Source of the DNA: Nocardia blacklockiae
Lineage (GTDB): Bacteria; Actinomycetota; Actinomycetes; Mycobacteriales; Mycobacteriaceae
Direction of reading: 5' to 3'
Assembly (NCBI RefSeq): GCF_015477355.1
Contig: NZ_JADLRJ010000010.1
Coordinates: forward strand, 62,001 to 126,000
Length of the DNA: 64,000 nucleotides
Part shown: one piece after another, positions 9,394-18,056 of the stretch
Layout of the letters: every line of letters begins with the position of its first letter
Numbering within the stretch: position 1 is the stretch's first letter
Position numbers and translations under genes: made by a program
Notes under the pieces: generated by a model
What the model saw: only the letters and a program-made list of their open reading frames with translations
Database searches by the model: none
What the model was told of the DNA's origin: nothing

Positions 9394-9474
9394 GTCGAAA
9401 ACCTCTTCGGGACAGGTCGTTTCGATCGGGCGTGCTGTACCGACGATCGTGCTGTCCGGGCCGAGGAGCGGCCA

Positions 9475-9609
9475 GTGACAACCCGGGCGATCCGTCTCGT
9501 TACCGACAGGGAGCCGTCATTGTCACGTATCGAGAATCTGCCGGATAGCGTCGTCGCCGACGAGCCGCTCGCGGCTGCGCCGAATGTCCCGGAGCTCCCG
9601 GAAACCTAG
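9475..9609 (+). CDS. Possible small protein, unknown function
   Basis: A 44-codon frame from GTG 9475, with GAGGAG seven bases upstream, sits in the gap between the MDR and lasso B2 genes. The peptide is acidic and proline-rich at its end (AAAPNVPELPET). It overlaps the last 4 bp of the B2 gene on the other strand. The good ribosome site is the only support; it may be chance in GC-rich DNA. Confidence 0.28.
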   Translation: MTTRAIRLVTDREPSLSRIENLPDSVVADEPLAAAPNVPELPET

Positions 9610-10028
9610 GCGTCGGAAACCGGTGGGACGGTCAGGAGGGTGTGGTAGGTGGCCGTGTCGGGGGGTTCACCGACGGGGCGGCCCTCTGCCTCGACCCAAG
9701 CGTGTGCCGCAGTGGGTGCGGTACGTACTCCGGTGCACCAGGTCGGCCAGGTGCCGGTGAGGCGGCACAGCACTGCGGTGGCGAGGGAACGTTGCAGGCA
9801 GTACCGGCCGGCGCACCGGGTACTGACCGCGGTGACGGCCTCGCGTGCCCGGAGCGCTCGGGCGTGGTCGGCGGGTGCGGCGCCGCGACGCAGGAGGGTC
9901 AGCACCGCGCGGAGGCGGCGTGGGGAAAGTCGCGCGAGGACTCGCGCGACTGCGACGGCGATGTAGGGGCCGACGCGTCGCGACAGCGGCGGCGGAGTGG
10001 CCGCGGCCAGGATCTGATCGTGGTTCAT
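9606..10028 (-). CDS. Lasso peptide biosynthesis B2 protein (leader peptidase)
   Basis: 140 residues of the transglutaminase-like fold that cuts lasso leader peptides. Cys77 (RYCLQRSLA) and His109 (AHAWVEAEG) form the core of the protease triad; Glu121 or Asp124 would be the acidic partner. ATG 10028 overlaps the stop of the RRE gene (ATGA), as expected for split B1/B2 systems of actinobacteria. It needs the upstream RRE protein to recognise the leader. This is the last clear gene of the lasso operon. Confidence 0.93.
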   Translation of the reverse strand: MNHDQILAAATPPPLSRRVGPYIAVAVARVLARLSPRRLRAVLTLLRRGAAPADHARALRAREAVTAVSTRCAGRYCLQRSLATAVLCRLTGTWPTWCTGVRTAPTAAHAWVEAEGRPVGEPPDTATYHTLLTVPPVSDA

Positions 10029-10282
10029 GAGGATTCGACGAGGTCGGCGCGGGCCAGCTGGGTCAGAAGGTCGGCGACGTCGGCCGCCGCGCGCTCGCGG
10101 GCGACCGGCCGGGATTCGGTCAGTCGGCGGACCACCTCGTCCTCGGCGACACCGTCCAGCAGGGCGGCGAGGATCTCGGTGCCGGTCGGGTTGAGCTGCC
10201 AGTATCGGCCGTTTCGTTCGTCGAGGAGAATCGTGCCGTCTGGCGTAGCGCACAGACTGACGTCGTCGCGGAGTCGGTTCAT
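10025..10282 (-). CDS. Lasso peptide B1 protein, PqqD-like RiPP recognition element
   Basis: 85 residues with the PqqD/RRE fold: LLDERNGRYWQLNPTGTEIL is the typical strand-helix entry. It binds the precursor leader and presents it to B2 and the cyclase. ATG 10282 overlaps the cyclase stop, and its own stop overlaps the B2 start, so translation of the three is coupled. Length and position are standard for actinobacterial lasso clusters. Confidence 0.93.
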   Translation of the reverse strand: MNRLRDDVSLCATPDGTILLDERNGRYWQLNPTGTEILAALLDGVAEDEVVRRLTESRPVARERAAADVADLLTQLARADLVESS

Positions 10283-12147
10283 TTCCAGGCGCTCCTTCGC
10301 GGCCGTCCGTGGATCGTGGGGGTGTCGGTGCGGGATAGGTAGGTGGGGACGGGGTGCGCGGCGAGATCGCGTAGCCATTCCTCGGCCCCCAATGTGTTGT
10401 CCAGCTGAGTGAAGCCGCCGGTGAGCATGGCCGGACCGGCGACCGCGCGGCGCAGTGCGGGTGCGTCGACCAGGCCCCTGGCGGCGAGGCGGGAATCCTC
10501 GGCCCAATCCATGAGTTCGCGGCGATGCGCCCGCAGGCCCCGGAACCATTCTTCGGTGCAGTGATCCTTGGTGCTGCGGTGCAGAATTCGCGGCGGGACG
10601 ATGCCCCGCATGGCCGCGGCGAGCAACGGTTTGTACGACCACGGGTCGCGCGCGTGTTCGGGGAGAACGCTCAGGCAGGCGTTCACAATGGAGTCGTCGC
10701 AGAACGGGCTGTCGGTGTCGAGGCCGGTCTGCTCGGAGATCTGGGCGAGAACCCGGGCTCCTCGACCGGCTTCCCGGATCTGATGTATCCAGGCATGTCT
10801 TCCGCGATCGTCCGACAAAGGTGTCGCCTCGCCCGCGGCGGAACGCAGGAGTTTCCCGAGCATGCGGGCGGCGTCCTCGTCGGCCCACGGCGGCAGCCGG
10901 AATCTCTCACCCCATTCGCCCGGCGTCGATGCGATATCGGTATCCCGCAGTCGGCCATTCGCCGCGAGAAGCCAGCGGGAGTAGGTGCTCCGAGAGGCCG
11001 ACAGGCGAATGCTCGCGCCCAGGCTCCAGCGGCCGCGCGCCCGCAATCCGGTGAGGTGCCGCAGCGCCGCCAGTGGACGGCGGCGCAGGAATCCGTGCAC
11101 ATACTGGGCTGGTGGCACGACGAGATAGTCACCGCCGTGACCGGTCAATCGGAGCGAGGCGCCTCGCGCGACCATGAGTTCGGCTATCGCGCGCTGCTGC
11201 GCACGGTCGCGGACGATGCCCATGGGTTCATCCGCGGGAGGGTGGCGATGAGCCGAATCCGCGAGAAACTCGGGCAATTCGAGCGATGGAAAGACGAGCC
11301 GTTCGACCCCGGGCAGATGTTCGGCGGCGTATTCGGCATAGGCGTGGTCCTCGTTGCCCGGAGCCGACCAGTGCAGAGAGGCGGTGACCAGGCGAGCGCC
11401 GGCCTGTGCGGCGAGGAAGCACACCGACGTCGAATCCATTCCGCCCGACAGATCCGCGCCGACGACCTCTCCCGGACGGACCCGCAACGCCACCGCCTCG
11501 CGCAGGGCGCGGCGCAGTGCGGCGGCGCCCTGATCGAATCCCGCGTCGGCGGGCGGGGGCCGCCACCACCGCGTCGTCCGATGTGTCCCCTCACGTGCGA
11601 GCAGTAGCGCGTCATCGGGTGCGACGGCGTGCACTCCCCGCCACATCGCGCGGCCGCTCAATGGATAGGGCAGCACGGGATAAGCGAGGTGAGCCGCCAA
11701 TTGCCGGTCGTCCACGTCGGCGTCGATCAACCAGGCCAAGGTGCGCGCCCGGTCCGCGCCCACGGTCACACCGTCGACCGTGGCGTGGAAGCACCTGCGT
11801 GAGCCCGACGCCGACCCACGGAGATAACAACTGCCGTCCATGGAAGCGAGCAGATGGTAGCTGCCGGAAAGGGCCTCGGCAGCCGTTTCCACGTCGGCCG
11901 GGCCGCGCACTCGGCGCACGCGCGTTTCGAGTTCGGCGGGCGAAGCGGAGGACTTGCCGAAGACGGCCAGGACCGAATTTCCGGCCCGCGCCACCGTCAC
12001 TTGATCGTCGCGCCAATTGCCGAGCAACCAGGGCCGTCCGGACGGATGCGGAATCGCCCGGTCGGCCCGCGAGCGCAGCCGCGCGAGCGTGTCGCCGATT
12101 CGGATGTCCGGCACGCAGACGAACCAGCATGGCGTTTCGTCGCGCAT
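10279..12147 (-). CDS. Lasso peptide cyclase (asparagine synthetase-like)
   Basis: 622 residues related to AsnB. The ATP pyrophosphatase loop is SGGMDS at about residues 231-236. The second residue is Arg, not Cys, so there is no glutaminase nucleophile, which is normal for lasso cyclases. It adenylates the side-chain carboxylate of the ring Glu and closes the macrolactam on Gly1. ATG 12147 has AGGGAG upstream. It lies 72 bp after the precursor gene and overlaps the B1 gene by 4 bp. Confidence 0.94.
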   Translation of the reverse strand: MRDETPCWFVCVPDIRIGDTLARLRSRADRAIPHPSGRPWLLGNWRDDQVTVARAGNSVLAVFGKSSASPAELETRVRRVRGPADVETAAEALSGSYHLLASMDGSCYLRGSASGSRRCFHATVDGVTVGADRARTLAWLIDADVDDRQLAAHLAYPVLPYPLSGRAMWRGVHAVAPDDALLLAREGTHRTTRWWRPPPADAGFDQGAAALRRALREAVALRVRPGEVVGADLSGGMDSTSVCFLAAQAGARLVTASLHWSAPGNEDHAYAEYAAEHLPGVERLVFPSLELPEFLADSAHRHPPADEPMGIVRDRAQQRAIAELMVARGASLRLTGHGGDYLVVPPAQYVHGFLRRRPLAALRHLTGLRARGRWSLGASIRLSASRSTYSRWLLAANGRLRDTDIASTPGEWGERFRLPPWADEDAARMLGKLLRSAAGEATPLSDDRGRHAWIHQIREAGRGARVLAQISEQTGLDTDSPFCDDSIVNACLSVLPEHARDPWSYKPLLAAAMRGIVPPRILHRSTKDHCTEEWFRGLRAHRRELMDWAEDSRLAARGLVDAPALRRAVAGPAMLTGGFTQLDNTLGAEEWLRDLAAHPVPTYLSRTDTPTIHGRPRRSAWK

Positions 12148-12219
12148 GATCGATCTCCCTTGCGCAGAAAGGCGAATGGCCCGGGACCGGTGCGGCCACG
12201 GGCCACCGCGGCACACGAA

Positions 12220-12363
12220 CTAGTAGTTGGAGCCCCAGGCGCTCGGGTAGCCCTCGATGATCACGTAGCTCGCACCCTGTGTCACCTCGGCGAACTTCCC
12301 GACCTCCACGAGCATCGGCGGTTCGTACACGGTGTCGTCGTCGAATCTCCGGACGGAATCCAT
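12220..12363 (-). CDS. Lasso peptide precursor, core GASYVIIEGYPSAWGSNY
   Basis: 47 residues with GAGGT before ATG 12363. Leader residues 1-29 show the actinobacterial lasso pattern: Tyr13, Pro16, Leu18, Gly22, Phe24, and Thr28 at the penultimate leader position. Cleavage after Gln29 gives an 18-residue core with Gly1 and Glu8, which sets an 8-residue macrolactam ring like microcin J25 and lariatin. There is no cysteine, so it would be a class II lasso peptide. Tyr10, Trp14 and Tyr18 are candidates for plug residues in the tail. A CCCGGCC/GGCCGGG hairpin (12418-12438) lies upstream in the leader or promoter DNA. I do not recognise this core sequence. Confidence 0.92.
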   Translation of the reverse strand: MDSVRRFDDDTVYEPPMLVEVGKFAEVTQGASYVIIEGYPSAWGSNY

Positions 12364-12548
12364 TGCGGTACCTCGATTCTGTCGATGCCTGCTCCGAACG
12401 TTCCGTGCCGTTCGAAGCCCGGCCACGCTAAGGCCGGGCGGCCGGGAGGGGTCCCGCGCCCGAGGTGAGGTGTCGCGTTTTTGCAATCGCGGACGGTGGT
12501 GGTGCTGCGAGGCTGGTCGCCAGTTGTTCTGTTGCGGAAGGAAAGCTC

Positions 12549-12917
12549 ATGGCAGTCGCTACGTTGAAGATGCTCACCCTGGACAGTGCCGACGCGCGGC
12601 GAGACGCGGAGTTCTGGGCGGCGGCGCTCGGCTGGGAGATCGCGCACGCGCAGGCGGAGTACGCCATGCTCACCGGTCCGGATCACGCCCTCGGGTTCGG
12701 CACCGTCGCGGATTATCAGGCGCCCGCCTGGCCGAACGAGAACGGCACCAAGCAGTTCCACCTGGATCTGGCGGTCGAAGACCTCGAGATGGCCAGTAAG
12801 CAGCTGGTCGAGCTGGGCGCTACGGTGCCGGAGTTTCAGCCGGGCGAGACCTGGCGGGTGCTGCTCGACCCGAGCGGCCACCCGTTCTGCCTTACGCTCG
12901 CCGCCAACTGGGGTTAG
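12549..12917 (+). CDS. VOC-superfamily protein (glyoxalase-like)
   Basis: 122 residues of the vicinal oxygen chelate fold in two beta-alpha-beta-beta-beta halves (LKMLTLDSADARRDAEFW and KQFHLDLAVEDLEMA). ATG 12549 follows GGAAGGAA. Metal-binding residues are not obvious, as in many glyoxalase-like proteins of unknown substrate. It is divergent from the lasso precursor. Self-resistance has been proposed for VOC proteins near other antibiotics (bleomycin type), but there is no direct support here. Confidence 0.87.
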   Translation: MAVATLKMLTLDSADARRDAEFWAAALGWEIAHAQAEYAMLTGPDHALGFGTVADYQAPAWPNENGTKQFHLDLAVEDLEMASKQLVELGATVPEFQPGETWRVLLDPSGHPFCLTLAANWG

Positions 12918-13141
12918 ACCAGGGGGTCGCGCTAGAGGTGCGCATCGTGGGCGAGGCGCACCGATAGAAATACCGCACAGTCGGTACAGGATGAGTCCGG
13001 CGGGCGGCAGCCCCATGAATTCGGGGCGAGGTGGGCACATTCTGCGTGGGTACGGTGGATCTCACCGCCGAAGCCCGAGGTCGGGGGTACGCCGTCGGAC
13101 TCCGCGGTGCCCAATCATTCTCGTCAGATCGGAGTTGCCCC

Positions 13142-13723
13142 ATGCGATTCGTGGGCTTGCTCGCTCTCGGCGCCGCCGCGACACTCACTGCGGTCGCGTA
13201 CGCCGACGCCGCCGGACCGGACACCACCGCCGCACCGGCGCCGACCGTCACCGTCGCACCGCCCACGACCGACCCGACCACCGTCGCACCGCCGACCACC
13301 ACTGTCGCGCCGCCGACGACGACCGTGGTGCCGCCGACCACGACCGTGGCGCCCACGACGACCGTCGAACCGCCGACCACCATCTCACGGTCCCCGGAAA
13401 CGACGACTACCACGCCGCCCCCGCCGGCACGGGAAGGGTTCTACTGCGGCAACGGATTTCGCGGATACGAAGTGCGCGCGGACTACATCCCGTGCGATAC
13501 GGCCCGCCAGGTGACCGACGCTTATGCCGCCGAGTACCCGCGCTGGGCCTCCGGCGTCGTGATCACTGTCTCGGCGGCCGGGGCGAGCTGGGATTGCAGG
13601 CAGCGGTTCGACTTCGACGAGGACTATCAGGAGTGCGTGAACAGCGCACGCCCGGCCCAGCGCGCACTGCTGTACTCGGAGTTCGGATTCGCCGGGGCGG
13701 GGACGGGTTCGTCGGGCCGATAA
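13142..13723 (+). CDS. Secreted Thr/Pro-rich protein
   Basis: 193 residues. Residues 1-22 form a signal peptide ending near AYADA. A low-complexity region (about residues 25-100) repeats TVAPPTTT units and is likely an extended, wall-spanning linker. The C-terminal domain has three cysteines (YCGNG, IPCDT, WDCRQ, plus ECVNS for a fourth) and is probably disulfide-bonded outside the cell. ATG 13142 has GGAG upstream. No known family recognised. The repeat also creates a spurious valine-rich frame on the other strand. Confidence 0.82.
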   Translation: MRFVGLLALGAAATLTAVAYADAAGPDTTAAPAPTVTVAPPTTDPTTVAPPTTTVAPPTTTVVPPTTTVAPTTTVEPPTTISRSPETTTTTPPPPAREGFYCGNGFRGYEVRADYIPCDTARQVTDAYAAEYPRWASGVVITVSAAGASWDCRQRFDFDEDYQECVNSARPAQRALLYSEFGFAGAGTGSSGR

Positions 13724-13753
13724 CGCCCCGCGCCGCATTCGCGGCCGGTCGGC

Positions 13754-13888
13754 TCAGCCCTGCACGACTACGTCGTACACGCTCGCGCCCCCGTTCGGGC
13801 ACCAGACCGACACTTTCCGCGGTCCGGGAGGCACGTTGTCGTACAGACCGGATCCTTCCACCCGGGCGACAGCCTGCCCAAAGCCGGG
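13754..13888 (-). pseudogene. Fragment of a small secreted-type protein
   Basis: Directly after the stop of the MetE-like gene, in the same frame, 42-43 codons remain open to a TGA at 13754. They encode a well-formed beta-type ending (SGLYDNVPPGPRKVSVW, then CPNGGASVYDVVVQG). There is no good start or ribosome site. It looks like the C-terminal remnant of a lost gene or an extension removed by a new stop. Function unknown. Confidence 0.4.
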
Positions 13889-15001
13889 TCAGGCGGTCGC
13901 GTCGAGGGTGGCGCGGGCTGTGGTGACGGTGGCTGCGGCTGCTGAGCAGGCGTCGTCGACGGTTCGGCGGCCGAGCCCGCATGCGGTGGCTACACCGTAA
14001 GCGGTACGCCCCGAAGCGTTTTCGAAGAGTTCCAATGCCCGGATGCTGTCGTCGACAGCGTCGGGGCTGACGACACCGGCGATGAGTTGCCAGTCGGGAT
14101 CGAGTCGCCGCAGTGGACGGTAGAACGCCGGGTCCAGCGGCGCCGGGTCGGCTCCGTAGGCGCAGGGGACGTGCACGACCGGCAGCGGCACTTCGCGCTG
14201 ACGCAGCAGCCGGGAGACCCGGCCGAGCAAGTCGACCACCGGCCCCAGGCTGTCGGGTGTGAGGAGGTTCTTGTGTTTGTGGTCGCCGTAGCACAGGTGC
14301 AGGGTCGTGGCCGCGCCGATCTCGTGGGTGCGGGCGAGGAAACCGCCGAGCTGGCGGGCGAGCAGCGGCCCGAACGACCACTGGGACCGCAGCCGCGCGG
14401 CCTTCACCATGCCGAGTGTCGCGATGGGCGACTCCACCTGCCATATCACCCGATCCCCGTATCGAGCTGTCACCTCGGACATTTCCTGTAGCACCGCGGC
14501 GGTGAACACCGGCAGCTGCCGCAGGGCGGCGACGACCACATTGAGGTTGCGGACCGCGGGCGCCACCGGCAGGCCGAGCGAAACCGCCGCGCCGGCGAAA
14601 ACGTAGAGTGCCAAATCCAAGGGATTGGGCTGGCTGATCTGTACTCGCTTGTCCGCCAACTCCGGCCGATCCCGCTGCAGCGCTTCGAATTCCGAGACGA
14701 TGGCACCGATTCGCTGCACGCGCCCCATCGCCACATCACGTGGTTCCAGGACGTGGCCGGGCCGCACACCGTAGCTGCGCATATCGCTGTAGTCGGCATA
14801 GTCACCGGGGCGGAGGACTTCGAAGGCCTCGCGGTTCTCGAGAGCGCGCAGATAGCCGACGACCCAGCCCGCGTCGAGGTCGCGCGGCACCGCGGTCAGC
14901 GGCCAGCCGGCACTGCGATCGGCGAACCACTCCAGGATTTCTCGATCGCCCGTCATCAGTGCCTCGGGCAGGCTACCGACGAAATGCGCGTACCTGGTCA
15001 C
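13889..15001 (-). CDS. MetE/UROD-fold protein of unknown function
   Basis: 370 residues from GTG 15001. The sequence has the barrel signature of the cobalamin-independent methionine synthase/uroporphyrinogen decarboxylase superfamily (FVGSLPEAL at the start, ISQPNPLDLALY, and THEIGAATTLHLCYGDH in the C-terminal half). The zinc-site His and Cys of MetE are only partly matched (HLCYGD), so methyl transfer is possible but unproven. It lies 186 bp downstream of the WS/DGAT gene on the same strand. Confidence 0.75.
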   Translation of the reverse strand: MTRYAHFVGSLPEALMTGDREILEWFADRSAGWPLTAVPRDLDAGWVVGYLRALENREAFEVLRPGDYADYSDMRSYGVRPGHVLEPRDVAMGRVQRIGAIVSEFEALQRDRPELADKRVQISQPNPLDLALYVFAGAAVSLGLPVAPAVRNLNVVVAALRQLPVFTAAVLQEMSEVTARYGDRVIWQVESPIATLGMVKAARLRSQWSFGPLLARQLGGFLARTHEIGAATTLHLCYGDHKHKNLLTPDSLGPVVDLLGRVSRLLRQREVPLPVVHVPCAYGADPAPLDPAFYRPLRRLDPDWQLIAGVVSPDAVDDSIRALELFENASGRTAYGVATACGLGRRTVDDACSAAAATVTTARATLDATA

Positions 15002-15187
15002 AGCGGCTCCGCTCGCTCGATCGGCCGCGGAGAACCGGCGGGTATCGCTACGACGACGCTCGTCCTGCGGCGCGATGTGTGGACGAGCGGATCGTATGCC
15101 GGTCCGCGGGCGGGCGGTTCGCCGTGGCTGGGAAGGTAATCACCGCTCACCAGCGGCGCCGGGAGTGCTGCTCCGGTCCCGACAGCT

Positions 15188-16447
15188 TCAGGATCGGCTC
15201 AGCGAGGCCGCCTCGCGCTGCCACGAGAGCAGTGTCTGTTCCCACGTGTGGTGTATCCGGTCGAGGCCGGGGAGTCCGGCGCTGGCTCGGAAGCATGCGC
15301 TGGCGGTGTCTCCGTTGACGAGGAGGAGCACGCTCAGCGGGAGGCCGCCGAGGGTGGTGGTGATCGGGTCGATCGCGGTGACAGGGTCGCCGTGCAGCGC
15401 GAGGGCATGGCGCAGAACGACATTCGACACCGAGGTCGGAGCGCGGCGCGGGGTCGAGAGCGCGGAGAAGGTCGCGCGCATGGCCCATGCGGGCGTGGTG
15501 TCGAAGTTGCGGCGCAACGCTGCCCGGACGGTGGGCGACTTCAACGGCACGGTGGCGTCGACGGTGCCGGCGAGCCGTTTGTCGAAGGGGAGCGGCGTTC
15601 CGGGCAGCCGGAGGTAGGAGATGGATGTTCTGTTGCCCGCCAGCGCGACCTCGTCCGGGCGGCGCACGTTGGCCGACACCAGGAACGGCATGTCGGGCAG
15701 GTCGGCGCCGCCGCGCACCTCGCTCTGCCAGTCGGCGAGCACGTGGGCGAGCGCCGCGACGTACACGTCGTTGCGGGTGCAGTCGAAAGCGCGGGCGATG
15801 TCGGTGAGCGTATCGGTGGGCACGCGGCTCCAGGCGAATCCGACCTCGTGGGTGGGCCGGCACCCGGGCACATCCCAGGTGCCCATGCCGCGGAGGCTCC
15901 GCAGATCCGTTGCGAGGCACTGCATTCGCGTGCGGATCGACGCACGCGGAGACTGCGCGAAGCCGTGATACGCCGCCGACGATTCGCTCTCGGGGACGCC
16001 GGGCGCGAACAGCGACTCCAGTGTGCGAAGCATGCCCGCGCCGTCCTGCGCGCTGTGGTGCACCAGATACAGCAGGGCGTATCGATCCGGCGCGTAACCA
16101 CGTAGCAACCACATCCGCCAGTGCGGCGCGTCCTCCGGCAGCGGCGTCTTCGCCAGCTCGACGACGGCCTGCTCCAGCTCTTCCGCCACGGGCACAACGT
16201 GTTCGGCGACGTGGCCGTTCAGGTCCACCTCGTCGACCACCGACCAACGCCGCGCTCCCCGCGGTATCCAGGCCGCCAAAGCCGGGAGCGCGGCCAGCCG
16301 GCTCGCGATGTGCTCACGAATGTCACCCAGCTGCGGCGGTTGCCCGTCGAAGTGCAGAACCGCGCCGATATTCAGCTGAATTTCGGAAGAGACCAAACCA
16401 CGTAGCGTCCGATCCATTGCCGTAGTAGGCATGTCGAGGGTGCTCAT
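15188..16447 (-). CDS. WS/DGAT-type acyltransferase
   Basis: 419 residues from ATG 16447, with GGAAGGGA upstream. The catalytic motif HHxxxDG is present as HHSAQDG, and later SNVVLRHALALHG and GGLPLSVLLLVNG match the C-terminal structure of wax ester synthase/diacylglycerol acyltransferases. These enzymes esterify acyl-CoA to diacylglycerol or fatty alcohols for storage lipid. The N-terminus is shorter than in the classic Tgs enzymes, so the acceptor is uncertain. It is divergent from the P450. Confidence 0.85.
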   Translation of the reverse strand: MSTLDMPTTAMDRTLRGLVSSEIQLNIGAVLHFDGQPPQLGDIREHIASRLAALPALAAWIPRGARRWSVVDEVDLNGHVAEHVVPVAEELEQAVVELAKTPLPEDAPHWRMWLLRGYAPDRYALLYLVHHSAQDGAGMLRTLESLFAPGVPESESSAAYHGFAQSPRASIRTRMQCLATDLRSLRGMGTWDVPGCRPTHEVGFAWSRVPTDTLTDIARAFDCTRNDVYVAALAHVLADWQSEVRGGADLPDMPFLVSANVRRPDEVALAGNRTSISYLRLPGTPLPFDKRLAGTVDATVPLKSPTVRAALRRNFDTTPAWAMRATFSALSTPRRAPTSVSNVVLRHALALHGDPVTAIDPITTTLGGLPLSVLLLVNGDTASACFRASAGLPGLDRIHHTWEQTLLSWQREAASLSRS

Positions 16448-16790
16448 CCTGCGGTTCCCTTCCAATCTGCGGCTTCGGCGGCAGCGCCGCGTCCACGGCA
16501 GCTTTCCACAGCGTCGGGGCGGCCGCAACGCGTGTGGTTGTATATCGTTGAGCGGCAGCCGATTCGCCGATATCGGAGGTGCCGGGCGTGGGTTCGGCGG
16601 CGTTGCCGCGCGGGGAGCCGCTGGCCAGGCAGCCGGTGGCTGCGCCGATCCGCCGGGGGAACAGGAAGATTGGCACAACTACGCGGCGGACAGTAGGCTG
16701 CTCGGCGCAGCGGCACATGTTCGGCGGCCGAAAGCGGGAATGCGTGAATGCCCGCGTCCCCAGCAGACACGAATATGCGGAGTCCCATTC
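16448..16790. other. Divergent intergenic region between WS/DGAT and P450 genes
   Basis: 343 bp with no gene I can support. It must contain promoters for both flanking genes. The GATATAC segment near 16540-16546 on the minus strand could be a -10 element for the acyltransferase. No repeat or terminator was seen. Confidence 0.35.
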
Positions 16791-18041
16791 TTGAGTACCA
16801 CACAGCCTCGGCCGAAAATCTCGGCCTGCCCGGTCGTCCACGGCTCACCGATAGCCTCCGAAGGCCCGCGGGTACCGCTCCACTCACCGGAATTTGCTGC
16901 GGATCCGCACCGCGCTTACGACGAAATGCGGAGAACGTACGGCTCTTTGGCTCCGGTCGAACTCGCGCCGGGCGTGCCGGCCACATTGGTGGTCGGGTAC
17001 ACCACCGCGCTCCGAATCCTCAACGATCCCGAACACTTCCCCGCCGACCCACGCGTCTGGCAGCAGAACATTCCGGCCGACTGCCCCGTCCGGCCACTGA
17101 TGGAGTGGCGCCCCAACGGAACTCGGAACGACGGGGCGGTGCTCCAGCGCTACCGGCAGGCAATTACCGGAAGTATCAAAGCGGTAGATCTCTACACTCT
17201 CGATGCCACCGTGGAGAAGATCGCCATCCCGCTGATCAACGGCTTCTGCCAGACCGGTGCCGCCGATCTGATCAGCCAGTACGCGCTGCCGCTCGCATTC
17301 GCGGTCACCGATTCCATGCTCGGCTGCCCGCCGGAGATCGGACAGCGAGTCGCCTCGGGCATGGTCGCGATCCTCGAAGGAACCGATGCCGAAGCGGGCA
17401 ACACGATGATCGCCGAGGCCCTGCTGGAACTGCTGGCCCTCAAACGGTCCGAGCCCGGCAACGACATCACCTCGCTGCTGCTCCAGCACCCCGCCGAACT
17501 CGACGACTTGGAGATCATTCACCAGCTGACGAGTTTCTACGGCGGAATCGAATTGGAACAGAACCTGATCGGCAACACCCTGCTGCTGATCCTCTCCGAC
17601 GAACGCTTCGGCGGAAGCGTCGTCGGGGGAAACCTGTCCACCCGCGACGCGCTCGACGAAGTCCTGTTCGACAATCCGCCGCTGGCGAACCAGCTCACCA
17701 CCTATCCCCGTCAGCCGGTCCTCATCGATGACGTCTGGCTGCCCGCACATCAGCCGATCGTCATCAGCATGGCCGCCTGCAACAACGACCCCGCGATCCG
17801 CACCGGGAATCTCACCGGCAATCGCTCGCACCTGGCGTGGGGCATCGGGCCACACGCCTGCCCGGCGCAGTCGCTGGCCTACCTGATCGCTCAGGGCGCG
17901 GTCGATCAACTTCTCGACGCGCTGCCCGACATCCGGCTGGTCGTATCGGCCGACGTGCCGGCCTGGCGGCCCGGCCCCTTCCACCGCGCTCTGGCGGCCC
18001 TGCCGGTCACCTTCCCTCCCTCTGTTCCGTTGCGCGGGTAG
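16791..18041 (+). CDS. Cytochrome P450 lacking the ExxR arginine (CYP157-like)
   Basis: 416 residues if TTG 16791 is the start, which has GGAG 12 bases upstream. The heme-thiolate loop is intact: WGIGPHACPAQSLA with Cys357. The K-helix motif that is ExxR in nearly all P450s reads E290-V-L-F293, and the I-helix lacks the usual AGxxT (it has GGIELEQNL). The opening segment (PVELAPGVPATLVVGY, FPADPRVWQ) resembles the Streptomyces CYP157 family, which is known to lack ExxR. The conservon partners of CYP157 (kinase-like, roadblock, GTPase) are absent. Substrate unknown. Confidence 0.85.
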   Translation: MSTTQPRPKISACPVVHGSPIASEGPRVPLHSPEFAADPHRAYDEMRRTYGSLAPVELAPGVPATLVVGYTTALRILNDPEHFPADPRVWQQNIPADCPVRPLMEWRPNGTRNDGAVLQRYRQAITGSIKAVDLYTLDATVEKIAIPLINGFCQTGAADLISQYALPLAFAVTDSMLGCPPEIGQRVASGMVAILEGTDAEAGNTMIAEALLELLALKRSEPGNDITSLLLQHPAELDDLEIIHQLTSFYGGIELEQNLIGNTLLLILSDERFGGSVVGGNLSTRDALDEVLFDNPPLANQLTTYPRQPVLIDDVWLPAHQPIVISMAACNNDPAIRTGNLTGNRSHLAWGIGPHACPAQSLAYLIAQGAVDQLLDALPDIRLVVSADVPAWRPGPFHRALAALPVTFPPSVPLRG

Positions 18042-18056
18042 ACGTTCGAGCGCAGG

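Noticed and set aside
13230-13390. Possible CRISPR or tandem repeat array
   Set aside because: The repeats are codon-level Thr/Pro units inside a coding frame, without spacers.
12892-13413. Valine-rich open frame on the minus strand
   Set aside because: It is the reverse complement of the Thr/Pro repeat of the secreted protein at 13142-13723; the VVVGG pattern is a by-product of that repeat.
16791-18041. Conservon containing a CYP157-like P450
   Set aside because: No kinase-like, roadblock, DUF742 or GTPase genes flank it.
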